Assembly (NCBI GenBank): GCA_017419465.1
Contig: JAFOLE010000010.1
Coordinates: forward strand, 1-8,066
DNA from: Solobacterium sp.
GTDB lineage: Bacteria; Bacillota_I; Bacilli_A; Erysipelotrichales; Erysipelotrichaceae
Length of the DNA stretch: 8,066 bases
Reading direction: 5' to 3'
Below the pieces are notes generated by a model that saw only the letters and a program-made list of their open reading frames with translations, was not told the origin of the DNA and ran no database searches. The position numbers and the translations under genes were made by a program. Position 1 is the first letter of the stretch. The number at the start of each line of letters is the position of its first letter. Shown here piece after piece: positions 1-6,693 of the stretch.

Positions 1-43
1 AGAAGTTTCCGAAGAATTTCATCACAGTGGAGGAGAAGAAACG

Positions 44-811
44 ATGATTACGAATGATCCGAAAAAGAAAGCATTGCTCGACAGCCTGAAAGGCGGCCTG
101 ATCGTATCCTGTCAGACCCAGAAGGATGAACCGATCTACACTGAGGACATGGTGGTAAAGATGGCGGAATGCGCAAAGTGGGCGGGCGCCGTCGGACTGC
201 GCATCAATTCACCCGAACAGATCCGTCAGGTAAAGGAGGCGATTCCCGATCTTCCGATCATCGGTCTCTACAAGGTCTGGCATGATGACACCGATGTCTT
301 CATCACCCCGACGATGAAGGAAGTCGACGCAATCGTCGAAGCCGGCGCAGACATTATTGCGCTGGACTGCACGGCGCAGATCACCCATGAAGGAACGCAG
401 GCGTGGGATCTCATCAAGGAAGTCCGCGTCAAGTATCCGGATCATCTGATCTTTGCGGATGTTTCGAATCTGGAAGAGGCAAAGCGCGCTTCGGACAACG
501 GCGCCGAGATCGTTGCGCCGACACTGTACGGCTATACCAAGGAAACCGCGCATATTGAAGGTGCGGATTACCGCATGGTCGCAAACATGTGCCGGGAGAT
601 GGAAGGCAAGGCGGTCGTGATCATGGAAGGCCACCTCTATACACCGGAAGATGCGATGAAGTGCATCTTCGTCGGCTGTCATGCGGTTGTCGTCGGCAGT
701 GCGATCACACGTCCGCATTATGTCGCAAAGCGGTTTGTGGACTGCCTCAGCGGGTACCAGGATGACTGGCGCAAGGTTGAAAAGGCAAAGCATACAAACG
801 AACTGAAATAA
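44..811 (+). CDS. nanE: N-acetylmannosamine-6-phosphate 2-epimerase (NanE)
   Basis: This enzyme converts ManNAc-6-phosphate to GlcNAc-6-phosphate in the cytoplasm, the step that feeds sialic-acid-derived amino sugar into GlcNAc-6-P deacetylation. The 255-residue product is a single (beta/alpha)8 barrel and shows the family landmarks in order: GGLIVSCQ (17-24), GAVGLRINS (48-56), IIGLYK with K77, ITPTMKEVD (87-95), FADVSN with D139, APTLYGYT (158-165), EGH with E195 and GSAITRP with R223. K77, D139, E195 and R223 fall where the known catalytic and phosphate-site Lys, Asp, Glu and Arg of Clostridium perfringens NanE are expected (alignment from memory). The start is fixed by GGAGGAG at 29-35, eight bases upstream. 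The usual IKRDYP and EGR signatures read YKVWHD and EGH here, so it is a divergent member, and the protein is about 20 residues longer than typical, mostly at the C-terminus. It is probably the distal gene of an operon that starts upstream of the window. Confidence 0.93.
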   Translation: MITNDPKKKALLDSLKGGLIVSCQTQKDEPIYTEDMVVKMAECAKWAGAVGLRINSPEQIRQVKEAIPDLPIIGLYKVWHDDTDVFITPTMKEVDAIVEAGADIIALDCTAQITHEGTQAWDLIKEVRVKYPDHLIFADVSNLEEAKRASDNGAEIVAPTLYGYTKETAHIEGADYRMVANMCREMEGKAVVIMEGHLYTPEDAMKCIFVGCHAVVVGSAITRPHYVAKRFVDCLSGYQDDWRKVEKAKHTNELK

Positions 812-846
812 GCCAAACTATTTCCACATGCAGGAATAACAGAAAG

Positions 847-868
847 CGGGCAGGATCTCTCCTGCCCG
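847..868. terminator. Shared hairpin between convergent nanE and GH94 gene
   Basis: A perfect 9-bp stem (CGGGCAGGA / TCCTGCCCG) closes a TCTC loop. It lies 35 bases after the nanE stop and 27 bases past the end of the convergent GH94 gene. The U-tract is weak on both strands (TTATGCGTTTC on plus; CTTTCTGTTATT on minus). It is therefore probably a bidirectional terminator of moderate strength. Confidence 0.75.
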
Positions 869-895
869 TTATGCGTTTCAATGAGTGATGCCGGA

Positions 896-3301
896 TCAGA
901 GAACGAGCTCGATCTCGTTTTCTTCCTGCAGGATATCCGCCGGGATAAAGTTTTCCTCCATGGCGGTTCCGTTGACGGTAAGGGAAGCGCAGCCGCTTTC
1001 CTTATGATCCGGATTCTTCACAATGATGTGAAGCGTATGCCCGCGGAATTCCTTGGTCATTTCAAAGCTGTCCCATTCGGAAGGAATGGAAGGCGCAAGT
1101 TTCAGACCGTCGAAGTCCGGACGCAGACCGAGAATACCTTCCACACAGCCGGTCATGACGGTGGAGGCGGTACCGGTCAGCCAGTGAACATGCGAGCGTC
1201 CGAAGTGCGGGCTTGCCTTGCCTTCGGTGAACTGTCCGTAACAGTACGGTTCCAGATGACGGATCTCCGCCCGGTCGTTCTGTGCCGCCGGCGCGTTTTC
1301 CATAAAGTATTGGAATGCCCGGTTTCCGTGTCCGCGCAGCGCTTCCGCAAGAATGATCCATCCCTGTGTCTGGGAGAAGATGCCGCTGTTTTCCTTGACG
1401 CCCTGGTTGTAGATAACCGCAAGCGCGCCGTCGAAGGCATGGTTCTGATACGGCGGATCCATCAGGAGAACGCCGTAATCGGTATTCAGGATACGGTTGA
1501 CGGAATCCAGGGCAGTGTCTGCCTGTTCCGGGGACGCAAGGCCGCTGATGACAGCCCAGCTCTGCGGATTGAGCCACATGCTGGCTTCGGCGTCGTCGCG
1601 TTTTCCGATGACATCGCCGTCTTCGGTATAGCCGCGGATGAAGCGGTCTTCATTCCAGCACAGCTTCTGAAGCAGCTCGCCGAAGTCCTTCTGGGTTTTC
1701 TCCAGGAAGGAAACAGCTTCCGCATCCTTTTTGTATGCGGCGAATTTCTTCTGAATCGTAAAGGCATAGTAGAACTGCATTGCGACAAAGGCGGATTCTC
1801 CGTTTTTGCCAAGCCGCAGGCAGTCATTCCAGTCGGCGTAAAGACCTGCCGGCATGCCATGGGGACCCAGACGGTCAAGCGAGAACTGAATCGCCCGGTG
1901 GAGGTGTTCATAGACGGTGGCTTCCTCTTTGTCCGCAAACGGAATCACTTCATCAAGGAAGGCGAGGTCGCCGGTCTCACTGATGTATTTGTATACGGTC
2001 GGGAAGAGCCAGAGCGCATCATCCGCACGATAGGCGGGGTGGCCGGTCTCCTGTACATAGCTTTCATCCTCCGGCGTATCTTCATGTCCGGGGTTATGCG
2101 TGAATTTGACAAGCGGGAGTCCGCCGCCGTGATGAACCTGCGCGGATAACATGAAGCGCAGCTTTTCCTTTGCGGTCGCCGGATCAAGATGAATGATGCC
2201 CTGAATATCCTGCACGGTATCGCGGTAGCCGTAGCCGTTGCGCAGACCGCAGTAGACAAAGGATGCCGCGCGTGACCAGATCACGGTCATATAGCAGTTG
2301 TAGGCATTCCAGATATTGACCATCGTATTGAAGGCATCGGAAGGTGTTTTTACCTGAAGCGCCGCAAACCGGCGGTCCCAGAGCTTCTTAAGATCTGCAA
2401 GTTCCTTCGTAACGGTTTCTTCGGGCGATGCATACTCCGCAAGAATTGCGGCGGCTTCTTCCGTTGTCTTCATGCCGAGCACAAACGCCGCAGCTTTTGA
2501 TTCACCCGGATTCAGGGTAATGACATACGACAGGGCGCCGCAGCCGTATTCGTTGTAGTTTGCGGTATTGCCAAGATCACCGGATTCCACCCCGATCGGA
2601 TTGCCGTAGGAGCGGTAGTTTCCAAGGAATGCTTTCTTGTCGCCGCACCAGGAAGATACCTTTGCGCCGGCAAGACCGAGGAAGCGCTGTTCAATGGAAT
2701 CGCCGTTTCCGGCCCGGTTAACACCGAGCAGGTTGGGATGCACATAATGCATGATGCGGTTCTCACAGAATTCCGTCTTAGTCACAAAACGGCTGTACTG
2801 CAGATTGACCAGGTCCTGTTCATAGTTGCTGTTGTTGGTGAATTCCGCATAGGCGCTCACGGTAAGGGAACGCGGTTTGTCGGAGGTATTGGTCACCTTG
2901 ATATACCAGACTTCATGGCTTGCCTGATCCGGAACGTAATAGACTGCCTCTGAAGTGATGCCGGCATAGTCCGTGCACATTTTTGTATAGCCCTGACCAT
3001 GACGGACTTCCGTATGATAGTCCTTCAGATCCTTTCCGACCGGCTGCCAGGAAGCGGACCAGTAATCCCTGGAATCATTGTCCCGGAGATAGATATAACG
3101 GCCCGGCTGATCGGCATCCGTAAACAGATACCGCAGGATGCGGCCCTTTGCGCCGGAGCGCACAAAGCTGTATCCGCCCGCATTGGCGGAGATCAGTGCA
3201 CCGTACTCCGGAGAACCGAGATAGTTTGCCCAGGGAGCCGGTGTATCCGGACGCGTGATGACATACTCCCGCGCTTTATCGTCAAAATAACCGTATTGCA
3301 T
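896..3301 (-). CDS. GH94 family glycoside phosphorylase (cellobiose/chitobiose phosphorylase-like)
   Basis: The enzyme is predicted to cleave a beta-linked disaccharide with phosphate, releasing a sugar 1-phosphate plus a monosaccharide in the cytoplasm. The 801 residues match the full single-protomer architecture of cellobiose and N,N'-diacetylchitobiose phosphorylases. The N-terminal beta-sandwich begins with GYFDDKAREYVITRPDTPAPW (written in part: GYFDD at 4-8, EYVITRP at 12-18, NYLG at 26-29, AGGYSF at 41-46). Then come a linker, an (alpha/alpha)6 barrel and a C-terminal beta domain. Donor-site residues R344 (WSR), R354, R360-D361 (YRDT), W491 and the general acid D493 (ADWND) are present, as is the phosphate-loop T709-G710 (WLTGTA). 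The second phosphate ligand, normally His in FSH, is Gln (Q644). No signal peptide is seen. The start is supported by AGAGGA at 3307-3312. The true substrate cannot be read from sequence; cellobiose, chitobiose, laminaribiose and related disaccharides are all possible. Adjacent nanE hints at amino sugars, but the genes are convergent. Confidence 0.9.
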   Translation of the reverse strand: MQYGYFDDKAREYVITRPDTPAPWANYLGSPEYGALISANAGGYSFVRSGAKGRILRYLFTDADQPGRYIYLRDNDSRDYWSASWQPVGKDLKDYHTEVRHGQGYTKMCTDYAGITSEAVYYVPDQASHEVWYIKVTNTSDKPRSLTVSAYAEFTNNSNYEQDLVNLQYSRFVTKTEFCENRIMHYVHPNLLGVNRAGNGDSIEQRFLGLAGAKVSSWCGDKKAFLGNYRSYGNPIGVESGDLGNTANYNEYGCGALSYVITLNPGESKAAAFVLGMKTTEEAAAILAEYASPEETVTKELADLKKLWDRRFAALQVKTPSDAFNTMVNIWNAYNCYMTVIWSRAASFVYCGLRNGYGYRDTVQDIQGIIHLDPATAKEKLRFMLSAQVHHGGGLPLVKFTHNPGHEDTPEDESYVQETGHPAYRADDALWLFPTVYKYISETGDLAFLDEVIPFADKEEATVYEHLHRAIQFSLDRLGPHGMPAGLYADWNDCLRLGKNGESAFVAMQFYYAFTIQKKFAAYKKDAEAVSFLEKTQKDFGELLQKLCWNEDRFIRGYTEDGDVIGKRDDAEASMWLNPQSWAVISGLASPEQADTALDSVNRILNTDYGVLLMDPPYQNHAFDGALAVIYNQGVKENSGIFSQTQGWIILAEALRGHGNRAFQYFMENAPAAQNDRAEIRHLEPYCYGQFTEGKASPHFGRSHVHWLTGTASTVMTGCVEGILGLRPDFDGLKLAPSIPSEWDSFEMTKEFRGHTLHIIVKNPDHKESGCASLTVNGTAMEENFIPADILQEENEIELVL

Positions 3302-3372
3302 GATTTTCCTCTTTTCTGTTTCTCTGATGTCATTCTACTTTGTTTCGATTGTTCGGGTTCAGCAGGTTTACC

Positions 3373-3384
3373 GGAAACGTTTAC
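3373..3384. promoter_or_regulatory. LacI/CcpA-type operator upstream of the GH94 gene
   Basis: GGAAACGTTTAC differs at one base from the perfect palindrome GTAAACGTTTAC, a typical LacI/GalR-family or catabolite-repression-like operator with a central CG. It lies 71-83 bases upstream of the GH94 start codon. It also sits just downstream of a plausible minus-strand promoter (-35 CTTACA, -10 AATAGT), so it would cover the transcription start as a repressor site does. Sugar-responsive control of a disaccharide phosphorylase is expected biologically. The regulator is not in the window. Confidence 0.42.
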
Positions 3385-3411
3385 TATTTTTATTGCCAAA
3401 CATCCTGTAAG
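3383..3411 (-). promoter_or_regulatory. Candidate promoter for the GH94 gene
   Basis: On the minus strand, CTTACA (plus 3406-3411, four of six to TTGACA) and AATAGT (plus 3383-3388, four of six to TATAAT) are separated by 17 bases. This gives a leader of about 75 bases. A competing -10, TAGAAT (plus 3332-3337), is closer to the gene but lacks a good -35. The assignment is tentative. Confidence 0.28.
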
Positions 3412-3503
3412 ATATGGGTGAAACATCACCGCCTGCGGTTTTCTGTCATAGACCGGAAGGCTGGAAGAATAATGAATCATTGAAGGAGCGGCATCTGCCG
3501 CGG

Positions 3504-3509
3504 AAGGAG
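3504..3509 (+). promoter_or_regulatory. Ribosome binding site fixing the start of the oxidoreductase
   Basis: AAGGAG lies nine bases before the ATG at 3519. The same frame is open from an ATG at 3414, but that upstream start has no Shine-Dalgarno sequence, and its extra 35 residues match nothing expected ahead of the family's N-terminal cysteine motif. A 5-bp hairpin (GCGGC 3488-3492 / GCCGC 3497-3501) sits directly before the site, and a second AAGGAG (3483-3488) precedes the hairpin. Confidence 0.75.
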
Positions 3510-3518
3510 AGAAAACTC

Positions 3519-4832
3519 ATGGCATTACATGTAATGGAGGAGGCAAACCGCTGCCTCGGCTGTAAGGTACCCCGCTGCCAGCAGGGATGCCCGATCCATA
3601 CAAACATTCCGGAAGTAATCCGGCTGCTTAAGGCAGGCAAGTTAAATGACGCCGGCTGGATGCTGTTTGAAAACAACCCGCTGACCACCGTCTGCTCGCT
3701 CGTCTGCAACCACGAAGCACAGTGCGAAGGACACTGTGTCCGCGGTATCAAGGATGTGCCGGTTCATTTCTCCGTCATTGAAAACTATATTTCCACAACC
3801 TACGCAAACCAGATGGTTCAGGGTCCTGCGCCGTCCAACGGCCGCAAGGCGGCAGTCATCGGTGCCGGTCCGGCCGGCATCACGATTGCGATCATCCTTG
3901 CCCGCTATGGCTACAAGGTGACCATTTATGACAGCCGCGACAAGGTCGGCGGTGTTCTGCGTTACGGCATCCCGGATTTCCGTCTTCCGGATACCGTGCT
4001 GGATGACATTGCCTACCGTCATCTTGAACTCAAGGGCATTGAGTTCCGTCCGAATACCTATATCGGAAGTGCCATTACGATTGACGACCTGTTCCGTGAC
4101 GGCTACCAGAGCGTATTCGTCGGCTCGGGTCTCTGGCGTCCGCGCAAGCTCAATATCCGCGGTGAGAGTCTCGGACATGTCACCTATGCGATCAACTATC
4201 TCGCAAGCCCGAAGGCATTCCGCCTCGGCGACCGTATTCTGATCATCGGAACCGGAAACTCCGCAATGGACTGCGCCCGTACCGCAGTGCGTAACGGCGC
4301 CCGCCATGTCACCTGCGTCAACCGCACCGATGTCATCACCGCAAGCCAGTACGAGTCCAGCTATGCAAAACTCGAGGGCGTGGAATTCCTGATGAACAAG
4401 TGCACGATGGAAATCCGTGAAGACGGCGTCATTCTCGCCGACAGTAAGGTTGATGAAAACGGCAAGGTGACTCCGATCGAAGGAACCGAAAAGCTGTATC
4501 CGTGCACCGGCGTGATCATTGCCGTCAGCCAGGGTGCTGAAAGCAACCTCGTAACCTCCACGAAGGGTATCGATACCGAACGCACCGGTCTGCTTACCGC
4601 CGATGAAGACGGCCGTACCAGCCGTCCGGGTGTCTTTGCGGCAGGTGATGCCGTAAACGGTGCACGCACCGTTGTCGAAGCGGTCAATAACGGCAAACGC
4701 GTTGCGGAGGCAATGCATGAGTACATGCAGAGTCTGCCGATGCCGGTAACCACGGACTATCCGGATGCGCCGGTCGTTGAAACGATCGATGCGGCTGCCC
4801 AGGCCGAGCAGATCATTGCGCCGGCAAAGTAA
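3519..4832 (+). CDS. NAD(P)-dependent FAD/4Fe-4S oxidoreductase, glutamate synthase small-subunit-like
   Basis: The protein is a cytoplasmic flavoprotein of the family that includes the glutamate synthase beta subunit, the NfnB subunit and the N-terminal part of dihydropyrimidine dehydrogenase (PreT). These proteins move electrons between NAD(P)H, FAD and iron-sulfur clusters. The 437 residues show the N-terminal double-cluster domain, with C12, C15, C20, C24 and C59, C63, C69, C73. They also show an FAD Rossmann motif GAGPAG (115-120) followed by GGVLRYGIPDFRLP (144-157), a second nucleotide site GTGNSA (244-249) with R269 at the end of the next strand (favouring NADPH), and the C-terminal FAD motif FAAGD (373-377). 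No glutamate synthase large subunit or NfnA partner lies next to it. It is flanked by an unrelated divergent gene and a strong terminator, so it appears monocistronic. The electron acceptor is unknown, and a gltD or preT name would overreach. Confidence 0.85.
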   Translation: MALHVMEEANRCLGCKVPRCQQGCPIHTNIPEVIRLLKAGKLNDAGWMLFENNPLTTVCSLVCNHEAQCEGHCVRGIKDVPVHFSVIENYISTTYANQMVQGPAPSNGRKAAVIGAGPAGITIAIILARYGYKVTIYDSRDKVGGVLRYGIPDFRLPDTVLDDIAYRHLELKGIEFRPNTYIGSAITIDDLFRDGYQSVFVGSGLWRPRKLNIRGESLGHVTYAINYLASPKAFRLGDRILIIGTGNSAMDCARTAVRNGARHVTCVNRTDVITASQYESSYAKLEGVEFLMNKCTMEIREDGVILADSKVDENGKVTPIEGTEKLYPCTGVIIAVSQGAESNLVTSTKGIDTERTGLLTADEDGRTSRPGVFAAGDAVNGARTVVEAVNNGKRVAEAMHEYMQSLPMPVTTDYPDAPVVETIDAAAQAEQIIAPAK

Positions 4833-4844
4833 CAGTGCTTAAAC

Positions 4845-4878
4845 AATACCGCCTGGAAACAGGCGGTATTCCTTTTTC
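4845..4878 (+). terminator. Rho-independent terminator of the oxidoreductase gene
   Basis: A perfect 11-bp stem (AATACCGCCTG / CAGGCGGTATT) with a GAAA tetraloop (4856-4859) is followed by CCTTTTTC. It begins 13 bases after the stop codon. This is the clearest terminator in the window. Confidence 0.93.
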
Positions 4879-4893
4879 TGCCGAAACAATCAT

Positions 4894-4926
4894 TTGCCTG
4901 TGAAACGGCAGGGTGTTTGTTATAAT
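4894..4926 (+). promoter_or_regulatory. Extended -10 promoter for the signal-peptidase-like gene
   Basis: A perfect TATAAT (4921-4926) is preceded by TG one base upstream (4918-4919), forming an extended -10. At 17-bp spacing the -35 is weak (CTGTGA, 4898-4903). A better hexamer, TTGCCT (4894-4899), is 21 bp away. Transcription would start near 4933, leaving a leader of about 70 bases that contains a small GCCGG/CCGGC hairpin (4965-4977). Confidence 0.72.
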
Positions 4927-5002
4927 AATGTTTACCCGTGTTAACAGCGGATGATTTAAACGAGGCCGGAATCCGGCGGCGAAACGGAGATTTATCACAG
5001 AT

Positions 5003-5701
5003 ATGAGCAGAGATCTGATGGATCTTGAAACCGGGAAGTTTGTATTCCATTATCCCGGGGAAGAAGATCCGGAACCTGAAACCGAATCTGAACAGCCTGC
5101 TGAGCCGGAACCGGGAGAACCGGAACCGGAGATTTCTGCGGAGCCAGGGGAAGCGGAACCTGAAGAGTTCACAGAGGATGCGGAAGAGGAAGAACAGGAA
5201 ACGGAAGTGCGTATTCCGCGCTTTTTCCGGTTCATCATCCGGCTTGCAATTCTCACGGTGATCCTGTACGGTCTCTTCACGTATGTGCTTGGGCTTTTCA
5301 CCAGTTATGATGACCGGATGTATCCGTTCATCATGGAAGGGGATATCATTATCACCAGCCGGCTTGCCTCCTGCAATGTCGGAGATGCGGTGCTGTATGA
5401 AAACCCCGATACGGGAAATACCGCGGTCTCACGCATTGCGGCAGTCGGCACGAATACGATCGGTCTCAGCACAAACGGTGATGTTCTGGTCAGCGGAACG
5501 CCATCCGAGCTTACGGTATATGAAACGACATCCAAGGCACATGCCGGAACGGTGACCTATCCCTATACCATGACGGAGGGCGGATACTTCCTGCTCAATG
5601 ACCATCGGGCAGTTGATATCGACAGCCGGCAGTTCGGTGAAATCAAAAAGGATGCGCTTCTCGGCAAAGTGATCCTTGTGATCCGCTGGAAGGGCTTCTG
5701 A
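5003..5701 (+). CDS. Signal peptidase I-fold membrane protein lacking the catalytic dyad
   Basis: The 232-residue protein has three parts. Residues 1-70 are a hydrophilic tail, with residues 20-69 made almost wholly of Glu, Pro, Asp, Ser and Gly. Residues 74-99 are one membrane helix preceded by basic residues (RIPRFFRFIIR), which places the tail inside. Residues 103-232 are an extracytoplasmic S26 (SPase I) domain. The fold is recognised by MYP-x3-EGD (106-113), the VGDAVLYENP strand (126-135) and the box-E segment NDHR...DSRQFG (199-212). The catalytic serine of the S-M-x-P box is Arg (R105) and the general-base Lys before the conserved Arg is Ser (S143), so peptidase activity is very unlikely. 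This recalls the SipA pilus-assembly proteins of streptococci, which also lost both residues and act non-proteolytically. No pilin or sortase gene is near. GGAGA (4986-4990) lies 12 bases before the ATG; M6 is an alternative start. The gene is intact, not decayed. Confidence 0.8.
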   Translation: MSRDLMDLETGKFVFHYPGEEDPEPETESEQPAEPEPGEPEPEISAEPGEAEPEEFTEDAEEEEQETEVRIPRFFRFIIRLAILTVILYGLFTYVLGLFTSYDDRMYPFIMEGDIIITSRLASCNVGDAVLYENPDTGNTAVSRIAAVGTNTIGLSTNGDVLVSGTPSELTVYETTSKAHAGTVTYPYTMTEGGYFLLNDHRAVDIDSRQFGEIKKDALLGKVILVIRWKGF

Positions 5702-5788
5702 GAACCGGCAGGTACTCATAAAATAAAAAAACGGTATCTTCCCGATGCGGAAGTGCCTGGTTATCGCAACCACGAAGGGAAATAACAG

Positions 5789-6649
5789 ATGACAACGGCG
5801 ATTGTAACGGATTCCAACAGCGGAATCACCCCAGCAGAAGCGGAAACTCTTGGAATTCGCGTTTTACCGATGCCGATCATTATTGACGGCAGCACCTATT
5901 ATGAAAATGAAAACATTACCGCAGAGGAATTCTTTGCGGCGATGGAACAGGACAGGGATATTTCCACCTCCCAGCCGACCCCCGGTGCGGTCCTTGAAGT
6001 ATGGAAGGATGCGCTGAAGGAAGCGGATGAGGTAGTTTATATTCCGATGTCTTCCGGTCTTTCCGGCTCCTGTCAGTCCGCGATCATGCTGGCGCAGGAG
6101 TTTGATAAGAAAGTACAGATCGCAGACAACGGCCGTATTTCGGTCAACCTGTACCAGTCGGTCTACCGCGCTGCGTCGCTGGCCAAGACCGGCATGCCGG
6201 CACGGGAGATCCGCCGTCAGCTCGAAAAAGAAGGACCGGAATCCACGATCTATCTGACGGTTGAGACCCTGAAGTATTTCCGCAAGAGCGGCCGGGTTAC
6301 ACCTGCCGCAGCGGCGCTCGGCGATCTTCTGAACATCAAGCCGGTGCTCTGCACAAAGGGCGGAAAGTTCGATGTCCAAAGCAATGTGCATGGAATGCTG
6401 AAGGCAAAGAAGACCATGCTGAATCAGATTGCCAATGACCGCGGAAGTCTTCTGCGGAGTCTGCCGGACGATCAGATCATGATCGGCTGCGCGTCGACCT
6501 TCCTGGATGAAGCGGACGCACAGAAGTGGCAGGAGCTTGTCGCCAAGACCTTCCCGGAATATGAAACCTTCTATCTTCCGCTCTCCTTAAGCATTGCCTG
6601 CCATACCGGCCCCAATGCATGCGGCCTCGGCATCTTCCGCAAACCCTGA
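5789..6649 (+). CDS. DegV family fatty-acid-binding protein (FakB-like)
   Basis: DegV/FakB proteins bind a fatty acid and present it to the kinase FakA, which makes acyl-phosphate for phospholipid synthesis. All 286 residues align with the family. Landmarks are TDSNSGI (7-13), the fatty-acid carboxylate site TSQPTPG (60-66), MSSGLSGS (87-94), the IADNGRIS segment (111-118), ETLKYFRKSGRV (159-170) with AAALGDLLNIKPVL (174-187), and the C-terminal HTGPNACG (272-279) with H272. AAGGGA (5775-5780) gives an eight-base spacing to the ATG. The gene starts 87 bases after the signal-peptidase-like gene with no convincing terminator between them, so co-transcription is plausible. A weak TAAAAT (5719-5724) could be a separate -10. 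The kinase partner is not in the window, which is usual because fakB paralogues are commonly scattered. Confidence 0.92.
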   Translation: MTTAIVTDSNSGITPAEAETLGIRVLPMPIIIDGSTYYENENITAEEFFAAMEQDRDISTSQPTPGAVLEVWKDALKEADEVVYIPMSSGLSGSCQSAIMLAQEFDKKVQIADNGRISVNLYQSVYRAASLAKTGMPAREIRRQLEKEGPESTIYLTVETLKYFRKSGRVTPAAAALGDLLNIKPVLCTKGGKFDVQSNVHGMLKAKKTMLNQIANDRGSLLRSLPDDQIMIGCASTFLDEADAQKWQELVAKTFPEYETFYLPLSLSIACHTGPNACGLGIFRKP

Positions 6650-6660
6650 ATACAGACAGT

Positions 6661-6690
6661 AACGGCCCGGGCAATTCCCGGACCGTTTTC
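6661..6690. terminator. Terminator between convergent DegV and MBL genes
   Basis: AACGGCCCGGG (6661-6671) pairs with CCCGGACCGTT (6677-6687) with a single C-A mismatch around a CAATT loop, followed by TTTTC. It sits 11 bases after the DegV stop and 4-33 bases past the end of the convergent MBL gene. The plus-strand U-tract is the better one; on the minus strand only a short TTACTGT follows. Confidence 0.82.
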
Positions 6691-6693
6691 TGA

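Noticed and set aside
881..2149. Long open frame (422 codons) on the plus strand opposite the GH94 gene
   Set aside because: It is antisense to a fully supported GH94 gene and has no ribosome binding site or recognisable domain. Its openness follows from the codon bias of the gene on the other strand.
3422..3442. ACCG/CGGT stem followed by TTTT in the oxidoreductase leader, possible attenuator
   Set aside because: A four-base-pair stem is too weak, and no competing structure or riboswitch-like core is visible around it.
3472..3483. Three-codon leader ORF (ATG AAT CAT TGA) upstream of the oxidoreductase
   Set aside because: It lacks a convincing ribosome binding site and is too short to distinguish from chance.
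3414..3518. N-terminal extension of the oxidoreductase from an upstream ATG
   Set aside because: There is no Shine-Dalgarno sequence at 3414, whereas AAGGAG correctly precedes the ATG at 3519, where the family-typical N-terminus begins.
3642..4718. Long minus-strand open frame opposite the oxidoreductase
   Set aside because: It has no family motifs and overlaps a gene with complete cluster and nucleotide-binding signatures; it is a frame shadow.
5736..5753. Small CTTCC/GGAAG inverted repeat between the signal-peptidase-like and DegV genes
   Set aside because: The stem is only five base pairs with no following T-run, so it is not credible as a terminator.
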